Assembly: GCA_905397405.1 (NCBI GenBank)
Contig: CAJPVJ010000491.1
Coordinates: 1 to 24,269, forward strand
From: Oppiella nova
Lineage: Eukaryota > Arthropoda > Arachnida > Sarcoptiformes > Oppiidae
DNA: 24,269 nt
Direction of reading: 5' to 3'
Part shown: in pieces, positions 1-11,421 of the stretch
Layout: the number at the start of each line of letters is the position of its first letter
Position numbering within the stretch: position 1 is the first letter of the stretch
Program-made: the position numbers and the translations under genes
Notes under the pieces: model-generated
What the model was told of the DNA's origin: nothing
Databases searched by the model: none
The model's input: only the letters and a program-made list of their open reading frames with translations

Positions 1-2540
1 CAGTCCCTGCATATAGTAATGCATAGGCGGCATAACCAACACGCCGATGCCCTTGCTAAAGTGAACCCCCATTGGGACGATGAGATACTGTTCCAGGAGG
101 CCAGGTATGATGATTGAAATAGTTTTGTTTTACTTTTTATAGGCGTTTTTATGGGAATATTCACTGATTTCAGCCATACATGCATTGAGTGAATGCTGAG
201 ATCATTGCCAAAAGTGTGCATAAATTGCTAGTTATTTGCCAATAATATGCGATAAATCATATGAGAAACTCAATATTGCCATCGATTTTTGAAAACTAAA
301 AACTACTGCTAATAATAATACAGTAATTTATTTAAAACGCTTTTTGTTGGGAAAAATACTTTTATTTTTAAAGATAACATTTTACTCGACTGAATATCAA
401 AAGCGAAATCAATTATACAGTAATTTCTAAATTTATAAAATATTTGCATATATGATATGCAATGATTAACTTATTTTTCATTGCTAACACACATAAAACA
501 ATTATGCACAAGTAAAATAGATTTCAATATAAATTATGCAAATGCATGTCTATTAAAGGATTTTCACTATTGATTTGCATATAATGTTTACTGCACCTTA
601 TAATTAGTTTGCTTTCTAAAAAGCATCAATCTATATTTTTAAGGCATACTATTATTTTGCATAAATCAATGTCTGGAAATATATAGAGCAGTAATTTAAA
701 AATGTGAATATTTTAGCATAAAATTTGCTAAACCTCCTTTTGCCAAGCAATTAATCAGCACCAAGGTTATATATATACCTCATGCTAACGTCGATAATTA
801 AATAATATTTTAGTTTTGTGTTATATTTTAATTATTAGTGTTTAATCTTACTGGTTAGAGTATAATAATTAAAAGTTTTTTAAAGTGACGATAAAATATT
901 TATAATATAACCTCAAACCGCAATTGTAGTCAATAATCATCATTGACTTTATATTGACCATTATTTTTAGGCATTATTATGACTATACTTACGCTGTATC
1001 ACTGACTTTGAATACTAATATAATGTCTTAAAACTCAATTTTAATTGTTATCAATAATTGTTATCAATAATTGCCACGAAATCACTTAAAATACTAAATT
1101 GAATGTTAAGACTATTTGTTTTATTGTTTCCCGTAAAAAATTACAAAAAAGTGCCCTGAGACAAACACTAACGGAATGTGTTTAACCTTAATAAATGAGC
1201 TTAATTTAAATGTTTTATCACCATATATATTTTTTATTCATACACACCTTATCATCCAATTAATACATTCAATAAATATCATATAAATATCATATTAAAT
1301 GCCATTAATTTTTTCATAATACTTGAGAAATTGGTTTTCATTTACTAATTATTTATGTTATTTGTTTTGCAGACGTCTATTAATAGCCGAGTACACCAAA
1401 ATAGTGTATGGCGAGTACCTACCGTCCCTGTTGGGCAAAAAAGTCATGGACTACTACGAGCTGGACGTCCGGGAGCACGGGTACACCAAATACAACCCTA
1501 AATTGGACCCGAGTAGCATACAGTCGGTGGGTGTGGCCTCCATGAGAATGGGTCACTCGCAGATCGCCTCACTGTTCCGGATCATCTCAAAAACACAGCA
1601 ATCGTTTGCATTCAATCTGAGGGACAAATTTTTTGACGTCTCCGACCTATACGACGGACTCGTAATTAACAACAATTTCAGTGATTTGAATGCAAATTAT
1701 AAGTATTTTTTTGTGCGCACCGGTAGGTCAGCGGATTGGTGAAGGGCTTAGTGGAGGACTCGGACCGAAATGTGGACCCTTTTATCGTGACAGACGTGAA
1801 GGACTTCCTATTTTTCAATCCCCGACAGCCCAATGTTGTCGATCTGCCCGCTATTAACATCAATAGGGGCCGGGATCACGGAGTGGCCGGTTATGTCTAT
1901 TACCTGCAATACTGTACGGGCGTAGGTGTGCACAGTTGGTCCGATCTGAACCGGTTTATACCCGTCGAGAATGTCCTCAAATTGAGATCTGTTTACAAGT
2001 AATGTCTTATGAAAGTTATACTTAAGAGGAATGAGTGACTAATTTAGTGATACTTTTGGCAGAAATGTCAAAGACATCGACCTGTTTGTGGGCGGCCTAT
2101 CCGAGTACCACATGGATGGGTCGGTATTGGGTCCCACATTTACCTGTCTTAATGCCATTCAGTTTTATCACTGGAAATACGGGGATAGGTTTTATTTTGA
2201 GCATGGCAATACCGATCATAGTGTTTTCTCGAAGGGTACGTATTGATTACTTTATATGAAGGGAACTGTAGTTTATTGGATATACGGCCTTAAATTATAA
2301 TTAATAATACTAAATATTGAATTGACATTGGTACTTTGTTTTTTAGGGCAATTAGAGTGCATTAGACAGACGACCTCATTGGCCAACCTATTGTGCAAAA
2401 CGACGGACTTGGAGTCGATTCAAGTGAACCCGATGTTTGTGCCCTCCTATGCCCACAATCCCAAGATCTCGTGCCACAAATTGCCTGATATTGACTACGA
2501 GCTCTGGAGGGATGTAGGGGACGGACACTTTTTCAAGTGA
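1..2540 (+). CDS. Animal haem peroxidase (chorion-peroxidase-like), 3' part of gene
   Basis: H2O2-dependent oxidase of the myeloperoxidase/chorion peroxidase superfamily, normally secreted; arthropod members often cross-link tyrosines in cuticle or eggshell (family knowledge). Exons inferred here: 1-104, 1373-1661, 1727-1998, 2063-2235 and 2347-2540, all with GT..AG introns and preserved phase, giving 343 codons ending in TGA. In order one sees the helix MHRRHNQ followed by NPHWDDE and FQEAR (exon 1); [12 protein letters not shown]; the proximal haem ligand His in MRMGHSQ (codon at 1554); the family signature [11 protein letters not shown] with the Asn that pairs with that His; then [18 protein letters not shown] and KYGDRF; and a C-terminal Cys-containing tail ending near ELW. 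By comparison with myeloperoxidase, the distal His, the catalytic Arg and the haem-linked Glu lie just left of the window, so activity cannot be judged fully. No frame break is seen in the visible part, and exons are clearly richer in G+C than introns. A second peroxidase gene in the same orientation starts at 20680. Confidence 0.94.
105..1372 (+). other. Intron of the first peroxidase (1,268 bp)
   Basis: The donor is AG|GTATGA at 105 and the acceptor is TTTTGCAG ending at 1372. The split codon (AG + A) gives Arg within the family motif FQEARR, which fixes both borders. The content is AT-rich with no coding signal; the only structure noted is a short 13-bp tandem repeat at 1044-1073. The three later introns of this gene are only 65, 64 and 111 bp. 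Confidence 0.88.
1044..1073. repeat. 13-bp tandem repeat, about 2.3 units
   Basis: The unit ATTGTTATCAATA occurs twice head to tail (1044-1056 and 1057-1069) and is followed by ATTG. It is intronic and probably simple replication slippage. Confidence 0.8.
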
Positions 2541-2706
2541 CTTTACAATTAATTTTAACTAATTTTGCAATTTAAACTCATTTTTAGTAAACTGCCTAGT
2601 TACATTGAATTACCGCTTTTTCTAATTACACGATTATTGTTTTATATATATATTTTTGAATCATTCATAAAAAAGTTGTTGTAATATATATGGTTTTTTA
2701 ATATTA

Positions 2707-2712
2707 AATAAA
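2707..2712 (+). terminator. Candidate polyadenylation signal of the first peroxidase
   Basis: An AATAAA hexamer lies about 170 bp after the TGA at 2538-2540. In such AT-rich DNA this hexamer is common by chance, so the assignment rests mainly on its being the first plausible signal after the stop. Confidence 0.4.
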
Positions 2713-5700
2713 TATAAATTAAATTTTTTAATTGAGATTTATGTTGGTTATTTAATTGGGAGTATGTGAACTGTGTAAGTGTATATCCGCAACAAAATTA
2801 AAACATCTATAAATTACTTTTATTTATGCTTTTTATGAGATTGCTCATGGAGTATACCAGTACTATTAATTTTTAATTTCTTATCAATGATTAAAAATTG
2901 TCAATACATTACAAAACTTGCGAATTGTGTCGAAAGGTGTTTATTTACCAGAAATGGTGATCTAAATATCGGATTTTATACAAATAAGTAAAATTAGATA
3001 ATTAAAAGTTTTTATTTCGAAATTTGAATCGTGAATATTGATAAGTGTAATTTGTTAATGAATTTTTATATGTTTTCAAATTCCTTAGATTATTACAATG
3101 AAAAAAATATTATTATTAATGCCTAATACCGAGTTTATTTATTATAATTGATTGCATATGCAATATATTGACAAATTAAAAATATATTTTACAATGTATA
3201 CTTTTACATGCTTTTAAGTTCACTTGTCAGTAATATTATATTTAAACACTGTTTATAAGTAAATTATATTAAAAATAAAAACCTTATAACTTATAAATAA
3301 ATAAATATTTGTAGTCAAAATTAATCAAAATGTTGTCCACATAGTAACCAACAGGTTTAAACTACTAATAATATATATATTAACTCAAATAAATAAATTG
3401 AACTCAATGCAATTTATAATTACGCTAATAAACTATAATTTAATTAAACCTTTGTCAAATAAGTTATTTATAAACCTGTGGATTAATTAAATTGAATGAT
3501 TTTTGCACAAAAAACGAGTAGTAATTTATTTTTAATATCCCCATTAATTTTAACACCAATATGTAAAAAATACAATTAAATCAACTAACATTAAAAATAG
3601 ATATTCAATAATAAGAAAAATTAGTTAATAATAAAAAACATCAACTTGTTTATATCTAATCAATGAACAAAAAAAGTTAATTAATAAATACTTTATTTAT
3701 TGCAATGTTTTTGAAAATGCAGTTAAATCTAGATAAAGGTATTACCCAAACCCTAAACTTTTTCAATAAAATTTAATTTGAAATTTGATTTTAAGTAATA
3801 TATCAATATTTATTTGACTAAAAATAACAAAAATGTATTTATATGTTGAGGTCACGGATTGCATTATTGTTATGAAAAATCTTTTGCAAAACTATTTACG
3901 GCCTAAAGATATTTATTATGCCGAAAAAGTGCATGTTAACTTATTAATGGATAAATATGTATTTATTTGTTATAGATTTTTGCTAATATTTTCTATTTTT
4001 GATTGTTTTTCACAACAAAATATTTCAACAAATGGATCAAACAGTCAACTCATTATGAGTACAAAAAAATAAAGTGTATATAAAAATCAAAATCAAAATG
4101 TTTTTATTACAAAACATATCAGCAATCATTGCCGGAAAATATATTTATTTTATTTCACAAAAATGAGGCAATTTTTTCATTTAATTTATCGCTTTAAATG
4201 TTTTCACTTTTGGTAAAATTTTATTATTATTTAGATTTTTCAATAACATAACAAATTCATAATTTATATAATTTGACAATCGGTTGAAAGTTAATGAAAA
4301 CTACACTTATTATTATATAAGACCTACAAATGCTATGATACACACGAGTCTTATTATAATTACTACTTTTATATTATAATTTTATATTAGTTTTTAGAAA
4401 CAAATGAGATTTTATTTTCAATATATTAATTTATCATGTTACTGATAAAATACAATAAAAACTTTAATAAGTGATGATATTTTCATAGATACTTCAAGTG
4501 TTTTGACTATAAATCCTATCAATGAATATATATATTTTCCGCATTTCCCTAATGAACACCATTTCCGATAAGAAGTTTGTCTTTTATTTTAGCCTTATTT
4601 CCCAAACGACTAATCATTGCATCAAAACTATGGCTCATTTCTGAGGGCTTAATAAGTTATATCTCATTCTCACCAATATTCAGACGGTTAGCACCTGTAG
4701 GGCACTGGTATCACAGATGTGGTCCACATTTTACTATAAACTTTTAATTTGCATAATTTTTTTGGTATAAACTTTTGTGTGAATCAGTTGTTACACTGTT
4801 TGACAGTTTTGTTAAAACAAAAGTAAAAGTAACTTAATTTGTAAGAAACTCTTTGTTAACAAAACCCTAACATTTATATAAATTATTAACTATTGTTATG
4901 TTATATTAATTTACTATTACGACAAAACCATCAATTTATTTGTTTTTCATTTAATTTGAATTTAATACATGTACAATGTATATTATATGTTAATTTTTGT
5001 AAAACAATATGAGTGTTTTTTATATTATTTTAATTATTACTAAACTTCTTTATTAACAAAATTAAGACATCATTTTAAATGTTATATTAAATAAAAATTA
5101 TAAAAGAAATATACTGAATATATGCAAAATATAAATGATTAATTTGAACTAATAATTAGTTACTAATTTAATATTCATGAATTTTATAAAATTATAAAAC
5201 TCATTAATTAAGATATTTTGAATAAATGCAATCATAATATAATATTATACAATGCTATGCCTGTAATAATAGTAATGTAATTCAAAGTTAATTAATTTTT
5301 TTCCTAAAAAACTGTGATATGTCGTGAGTCTAGACGTACCGCTAATTTACAATTTCAAAACACATATTAAATTCACACCAAAATATTTTATACCCCGATC
5401 CTGTCACTGATCCCTGAAATTAATTAATTGATTGCAATCATAAAGTATTTCCCAAACGGTATCATCATTTGCCTTAAAACGACTGATTATCATATCATTA
5501 AAAAGTCGTTTTAATTATAAATACACACATAATATATACTGAAAATAAATTATTTGATATTAATTTAGTTCATATGGTCTGGAAGTGCCAGACGTTTTTG
5601 CCTAGATAAGATATGTTTGTGTGTATAATGTATTATGCATTTATTAATGGCTATCAGTTTGGTGATCAAGTTATTTATTCATTGTATAACACTTTATATA

Positions 5701-5964
5701 AGTTATTATACCGGTATATAAATATAATATACTTTTTAAATTAGAGTATAATATCTGTGCAATGAATTTGAAATTAATTTCATTTCGGATTTATTTTACA
5801 GATTAAAAGATATATAATATTTTTATATATAGTTATAATTTTATATATTACTTGTGTTATACAAAAGTGATTTTATTTTGTTAAACCTTTTTAAGCGTCA
5901 AAACAATAAATCAAAATAAAATTTATTTTTCTTATTTAATTCGCGAATAAAGGCTGCGTTTAGA

Positions 5965-6093
5965 CAATACTATGAATTAATGAGATTATAGTATTGAGTG
6001 AAATGAGAGATATTTTTCAATGATTTGTATTATTTTTCGCCAAAACAATGATTAATAAGATTTAAATTATAAAATAAATTCACTCAATATTAT
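5965..6093. repeat. Hairpin with a third inverted copy, possible MITE remnant
   Basis: CAATACTAT at 5965-5973 is perfectly complementary to ATAGTATTG at 5988-5996 (9-bp stem, 14-nt loop). The 13-mer at 5988-6000 recurs inverted at 6081-6093 with 12 of 13 matches. It is preceded at about 5951 by AGGCTGCGTTTAGAC, which is GC-rich for this region and resembles the ends of some small DNA transposons. No matching opposite end was found, so this is a weak structural call. Confidence 0.3.
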
Positions 6094-6156
6094 CAAACAA
6101 TTATGCCATTCATCACTAAATTTGTATCATTTAAAGAGATATATATTTTAATTGTC

Positions 6157-6180
6157 AGAGAGAGAGAGAGAGAGAGAGAG
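6157..6180. repeat. AG microsatellite, 12 units
   Basis: A pure dinucleotide tract, one of several AG/CT tracts in the window. It lies in intergenic DNA. Confidence 0.97.
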
Positions 6181-8950
6181 CAAACAAAACCAAAATACGA
6201 GGACATTATCTATCAGAAGGTCGTTAAGATTGAATTCAAACCACAAAAAAAGTTTCATTTAATAAACCATTTTAGCATTTAATGGCTTTTGACGACTATT
6301 GGACCAAAAAGCATCACACATTATATTAACCACACAATGCTATTTAAAATATAATAGGACTCAATGTATAATTGAAAAATTAGATTATGCTCTTATTTTG
6401 TGTGTGTATTTCAAATAAATCCTTGAATTCTCTTATTATTCACTTAGGATTACAAAAAATATAATGAAAAGTAAAACAGTTTCAAACATAGCGATTGTAT
6501 GCGTGTCTATGTACTGTATATAAAAAATAGCATATATTTGAATAATAAACTTGAAATTTGCTTGTATATAGCTAATCATAATTATTAAGGAATTAGAACA
6601 TTTAATTTGAATATTATATTATATTATATACCTGTATAAATGTTATATATTTTAGTGTACCTGTGCACTGAAAGTGTTATAAGGTTTGGCTTTTCATTCA
6701 TTATATTACAATCCTTTATACACACAGTTATAATGATATCTCGCATTTCAATCGTTTGCTTACAATTAGATTACGATTTGAGTTTCAAATTGTTTGCCAT
6801 TTTTATAGTGAACTGATTTTGTTGTGTAAAATATGGATAGAAATGAGAGATTACATAAAAGCTTTTTTGAATTATTGTATAAATCATATAATCGCAAATT
6901 TTATTTGGATATATTCGTTCAATTAAACATAAAAGTTTATAAAAATAAACAAAAATAATATTTTGCATAACACTTTTGATATAAAGTCGTAAATATAATG
7001 CTGTAAATCAATTTAATCCAGATTCAAAGGATTTATTTAATAAATAAATAATTAATAATTTCATATAAAATGATATTTTTATGGGGAAAATATTTGCAAC
7101 ATAATTATTTATTTATAATATGCAATCATTTGTAATTGAAACTGAAATGTGATAGTTTAAATTAACATAAATTTATTAGGTATACGGTTTCGGTGTTAGT
7201 ATGAGAGGGTGGTGTCCGTATGTCATAATTATATATTATATTGTCAATTAAATTCCTAAGTTATAAAATCACCTACATACAATCACTAATACACCGGTGC
7301 TTAGCTATATAAATGGGAATTTAGATAATAATTAATCCCTTTATGAAATTCAATAGTATTTTATTGGGTATTAGATTAAAAATTTTAATTTATTTAACAA
7401 ATAAAAAAACTAGTGTTTCATCGCTTAATAAATCGATAAATTTATGACCATTTGGATTTATGATTTTAATTGCAATGTTTAAAAAATTATTCCTTAATTC
7501 TAGTAATTTTTTAATAACTAGTTGTAAAGGATTAAGAATTTTTAATAAGCGGAAAATCTCTAAGAAATTAAAATAAATATTATGGTATAATAAAAATTCA
7601 TTTACCGTTAACTGTCTAATATGGTTTTAAAATTATTGTGTTATTTAACAAATAAATTGCTAGTTACCTAACTTAGGGTTAAATATTGTGTGTGTTAAAT
7701 TTATACTGAATAATTAATAGTATAGCTAGATAGTCGCTAAGATTATAATATAGATAAAGTATCTAGTTTTTATATTTTGTATAATAGTTATTTGGGGGTT
7801 TTAATAATTTTTATTCATTTTTGATGACTTGAAAATATAATCTACGTAAATGTAAATGCAAACGTTCATTGAATATTTGATTTCTATATTTTCATAATAA
7901 TTTAATTTTAAACTACTTTTGTTTGTTATAAAACAAAAAATGAAATGATTTTAATTCTCAATTATCACATGAATCGGTAATTAATAGCTAGAAGTCATCT
8001 AAATATTTATAATGATAATGATTTTGATTATAGTGTTTATTTGGACTAATTGTATACAGACTGTATAATACAGTACAGACGTGTGATTTCATCAGACATT
8101 TGCCGTCAATTATATTTGACATTCAATTTTTAATCGACAAAAATGAGATTATTTGAGAAAATGACAAAAAAAATTGTTATTCAAAATATGCTTCACATAC
8201 TTATAATATTAAAATCATATGCGAAAAGTAGAACAAATAAAATATCTGATAATCGATGACTTTAATGATATAAATCTCATAACATGTATACAACTCTATC
8301 GCATAATGAACACTTAAGTTTCAATTAGATTATGATATGAATTAAGATTTGTTTTCCACATTATTTTCACATAATTTTGGTGCTTACTTAGTTTGCCATT
8401 GGGGTATATTTATTAATTAGAGAACCTATTGTGTAATTTACATGCATATTGAAATATCCAAATAATTTTATTATCATATAAATTTGTAGTTAATTGTAGA
8501 AATAATGCATTTGAAATTTAAATCATTACATGTTATTACTAGAGAATATATACAGTGCATGTTTATTAAAATGCCTTGAAGATTTAGTAATTATGTTATT
8601 TTCCAATAGTTTCCCTTTTGTTTACAAAATGATTTTGGTAATGCAATTAAATAACAATTATGGGGACATAATTTAATCTTATTTTATCGTATGTTTGATC
8701 GACTTATTATAACTTATTAATGTTTTGTTAACCAATTTGATAACAATTTTAATGGTGAGCTAACACGCTGTCCATTAATACTTTACTCGTATTTGTAATT
8801 TAGATAAACAAAATTAATTAGCAATTAATAGTCATTTGGGTTTAAAATCTAATTATTCTGTAAACAAACATCTGATACATAATATAATTAACAAATTAAT
8901 ACCACACTCATATAGCATTTTATTTTAATAATTAAGTTTATATTAAATTT

Positions 8951-9110
8951 AATATTTTAAACGCATGGATATCTTAATTGTTTTTTATAATGATGCAAAT
9001 TTAGATTATTTTTTGATATTTTTGAGTTATAATAGTTTGCAGTTATGTGTAAATTAGTCCTCAATTTATATTAATTTTCTTAATTTACTTTTTTATTAAG
9101 ATAACGTATT
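8951..9110. repeat. Diverged direct repeat, copy 1
   Basis: This stretch of about 160 bp is repeated in the same orientation at 9299-9454. Both contain AAACGCATGGATATC, AGTTTGCAGTTATG and TTCTTAATTTACTTTT in order. They differ by several one- to few-base insertions or deletions and a few substitutions. This copy holds a short segment after AGTTATGTGTAAATT that differs in the second copy. No coding content is seen. Confidence 0.85.
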
Positions 9111-9240
9111 AAACACACATTTTCTAAGATATTTATATTAAAATTCATTTTTTGTGCCAAAAATTATTGATTTCATACGTTTGTATAGACATACAAATTA
9201 TATTAATTTATAGTATTTTATTTAAATATTTTAAAATAAT

Positions 9241-9269
9241 TTTTGTAATAATATTCTGCATACTTGGCT
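9241..9269. repeat. Short direct repeat left of the BPHL-like gene
   Basis: These 29 bp, containing GTAATAATATTCTGCA, match 10682-10710 at 26 of 29 positions in the same orientation. The two copies bracket the single-exon BPHL-like gene. They are too diverged to be a fresh target-site duplication. Confidence 0.5.
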
Positions 9270-9298
9270 TACTGAACATGTAAATTATAATTTTGGTG

Positions 9299-9454
9299 AA
9301 TATTTTAAACGCATGGATATCTTAATTGTTTTTTATAATGATTGCAAATTTAGATTATTTTTTTGATATTTTTTGAGTTATATATAATAGTTTGCAGTTA
9401 TGTGTAAATTTTAAATAATTTTCTTAATTTACTTTTTATATAGAAATAACGCAT
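9299..9454. repeat. Diverged direct repeat, copy 2
   Basis: Second copy of the 8951-9110 sequence, about 350 bp further along, with small indels. Together with the 9241-9269 repeat it suggests local duplication in the sequence downstream of the BPHL-like gene. Confidence 0.85.
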
Positions 9455-9746
9455 TGAGCTCATAATTTTAATTGAATTTGTTGATGTTTAAAAACCTTGT
9501 TCACTCATTATTAAAATATATTTAAAGAATTTACAAAACTTTCCCAATATTTAAAATAAACGAATTAAAATTATCATAACATTTAATTTGAACACCTAGC
9601 CAATTAAAAGCTTTAACATACAATTTGAAATTGAATTTAAAAAGCATTGATGTATATATAGTAAACACTTGTATATACACTAAAAACTTAAAACAATAAA
9701 TAATATAACATTTGTTCATAAATTCAGACATAATTATAGACATAAT

Positions 9747-10592
9747 TCATTGAATCAAAAACTTTTCCACAATTTTGTTGAACTCTTCGCTATACTGTTG
9801 ATGGATATTATGCTTCCCTTTGGGAAACCGATGAAGCGTTGAGTGCGATATGCTGTCCAACAGATACATCGGGTGCTCCATAGGGACCATAGGGTCCAGA
9901 TCTCCGTGTAATATAAGGGTCGGCTGTTTGATAGCCTTCAGGTCAGCCCTACATGTGTCCTCGAGTTTGCAGTAATACTCGACGAATGAGTGCCAAAGTT
10001 TGGCGAAAGTGTCGGCCCCGTAGAGATCGGCGTACGCCTGTCGGGCCTTTGGGTGCCATTTGTTGAGGTCTTGGATCTCACGCATCAGTCGTTTGTCTTC
10101 GGCGGTGACGTAGGCGTTGGCCCCGAAGACCACCACTTTTTGTACGTTCAGGAGATTGGCGGCCGCAATGATGAGCGCAGTGGTGCCGCCACCACTCCAG
10201 CCCACCACAGAGTACCGGTGCTCACCCAATGTGCTCATGAGTTGTGCGGCTATTTTGGCGTCTTCGCGGTGAAAGTTACTGAACACCCGTTCCGGGGGTC
10301 GACTGTATCCATATCCCGGTGGGTCCCACGCGATCAAAGTGAACCTCTCGCCGTCCATACCCTCCAGTTGTGGCGTAAAGTCGGTTCGCGTTGAGCCGAG
10401 AGCGCCGGGAAGTAGCAAAACGGTGCGCTTCCCGGTGCCCACCCTCTCGTAGTGTATGTTATGGCCACAGACGGACACCTTTTGGCCCAACATATGCACG
10501 AATCGCTTGTGAATTGTCCGCAAATCATGTGAAGTGTTGCGAAGTAAACGATTTTTGGTGGCAATCAATGCGCACATAATGCGAGCCATCAT
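9747..10592 (-). CDS. Bphl: BPHL-like alpha/beta hydrolase (valacyclovir hydrolase family)
   Basis: A serine hydrolase of the biphenyl hydrolase-like family; the human member hydrolyses alpha-amino-acid esters and works in mitochondria (family knowledge). The chosen ATG (10592-10590) gives 281 residues; an in-frame stop lies at 10617-10619 with no in-frame ATG between, and GTG at 10610 is not a likely eukaryotic start. The sequence shows an N terminus with many Arg/Lys and only one acidic residue in the first 35, fitting a mitochondrial presequence; the core from about residue 40; LLLPGALGS (oxyanion region, 59-67); AWDPPGYGYSRPP (88-100); nucleophile Ser133 in GWSGGG; GANAYVT (157-163); acid Asp233 in HGDLDPMVP; and His261 in GKHN. 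The Asp-to-His spacing of 28 equals the human enzyme's, and the length is near the human 291. Human has GWSDGG, so the residue after the nucleophile is Gly instead of Asp. The gene is one uninterrupted exon, unlike the peroxidases beside it. A short upstream frame starts out of frame at 10617. A possible poly(A) signal (TTTAAT on the plus strand) lies at 9582-9587. Confidence 0.93.
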   Translation of the reverse strand: MMARIMCALIATKNRLLRNTSHDLRTIHKRFVHMLGQKVSVCGHNIHYERVGTGKRTVLLLPGALGSTRTDFTPQLEGMDGERFTLIAWDPPGYGYSRPPERVFSNFHREDAKIAAQLMSTLGEHRYSVVGWSGGGTTALIIAAANLLNVQKVVVFGANAYVTAEDKRLMREIQDLNKWHPKARQAYADLYGADTFAKLWHSFVEYYCKLEDTCRADLKAIKQPTLILHGDLDPMVPMEHPMYLLDSISHSTLHRFPKGKHNIHQQYSEEFNKIVEKFLIQ

Positions 10593-10681
10593 TGCATTAA
10601 GTGTTGACACAAAACATTACAATTGTTTTTCAAATGTTTTAAAATGTGTCCATTAGTCAAAGCATTCATTTATTACAGAAT

Positions 10682-10710
10682 TTTCGTAATAATATTCTGC
10701 ACACTTGTCT
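10682..10710. repeat. Short direct repeat right of the BPHL-like gene
   Basis: Partner of 9241-9269 (26 of 29 matches). It lies about 90 bp upstream of the BPHL-like start codon. Confidence 0.5.
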
Positions 10711-10851
10711 CAAATGTCAATTATATTTTATTGAATATTGAATTTAGGTGAATTTAGGTGTAATGATTATTATTAGTAAATTAAAATACAATTTGTTTGT
10801 CAATTCATGGTAATTCTAAATACTGTATATGCAAGGTTAAATTTGTTTAGT

Positions 10852-10853
<2 letters not shown>

Positions 10854-10891
<38 letters not shown>
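10854..10891. repeat. TG microsatellite, 19 units
   Basis: A pure TG tract, the only long one of this type here, about 260 bp upstream of the BPHL-like start codon. It is followed directly by a perfect odd palindrome, CCTGTACAGTACAGG, at 10892-10906. Confidence 0.96.
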
Positions 10892-10892
<1 letters not shown>

Positions 10893-11386
10893 CTGTACAG
10901 TACAGGAAATATTTGTAATACCCTTCAAATATTAGGCTCACAAATATAGTACACAATAGTGTGAGTGAGAGAGATATAAAATATTAACCGAAAATTATAA
11001 ACTGTAATATTGAAATAAAGTATTTTAGTATTTTGTATATTTTATACATAGACTAATTTCTAGAAATGAATCTGATTAGTTTCTATTAGTTGGGTTCGTG
11101 AATATTTTTAAAAATCTAATCCTATACTAAAAAAGAAATATAGAAATACTGTATCTAGAAATTAAACATTTTCAGGTGACTGTGAAAACAGTAAAAATAG
11201 TAATGATATTTGTTTTTGTAAAGAGCTTTATCTACTGATAATTTAAATGAAAATAATAAACTATGTGCTATATATATTTTGTTTTTTAATATTTTAGACA
11301 GCACTGGTGTAAACATTGATTGGACTATGGTGTAAACATATAGTTTATCATTCTCACTAATCCTCACAATTATGCATACATTTGGT

Positions 11387-11421
11387 TAACATTACATTTT
11401 GAACAAACTTCTCGATTACAA
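11387..11421. repeat. Short diverged repeat, copy 1
   Basis: These 35 bp containing TAACATTACATTTTGAAC match 16807-16841 at 29 of 35 positions in the same orientation. The two may be remnants of one dispersed repeat family. The similarity does not extend clearly on either side. Confidence 0.35.

Larger units (their letters stand above)
2713..9746. other. AT-rich intergenic stretch
   Basis: About 7 kb between the first peroxidase and the BPHL-like gene. Open frames here are short and low in complexity (for example the 79-codon one at 3833-4072) and show no recognisable domain. Slightly less AT-rich patches occur near 4550-4735, 5320-5480, 5945-6000 and 7180-7320, but I recognise no element in them. 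Structure that can be named is listed separately: a hairpin region at 5965-6093, an AG microsatellite at 6157-6180 and a diverged duplication at 8951-9110 / 9299-9454. Confidence 0.75.

Noticed and set aside
3833-4072. 79-codon open frame on the plus strand
   Set aside because: Composition is that of AT-rich random sequence, no domain or splice context is recognisable, and no G+C rise marks it as coding as in the real exons.
7180-7320. Possible inverted repeat pairing CGGTGTTAGT with CACTAATACACCG
   Set aside because: Pairing is short and interrupted, with no target-site duplication.
9990-10579. Plus-strand open frames of 134 and 62 codons and a minus-strand frame of 76 codons
   Set aside because: They are shadows of the BPHL-like gene in other frames; the 281-residue hydrolase frame carries all the family motifs.
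10593-10610. GTG start six codons upstream of the chosen BPHL-like ATG
   Set aside because: GTG is not a normal start in animal nuclear genes, and two ATG codons in frame follow at once.
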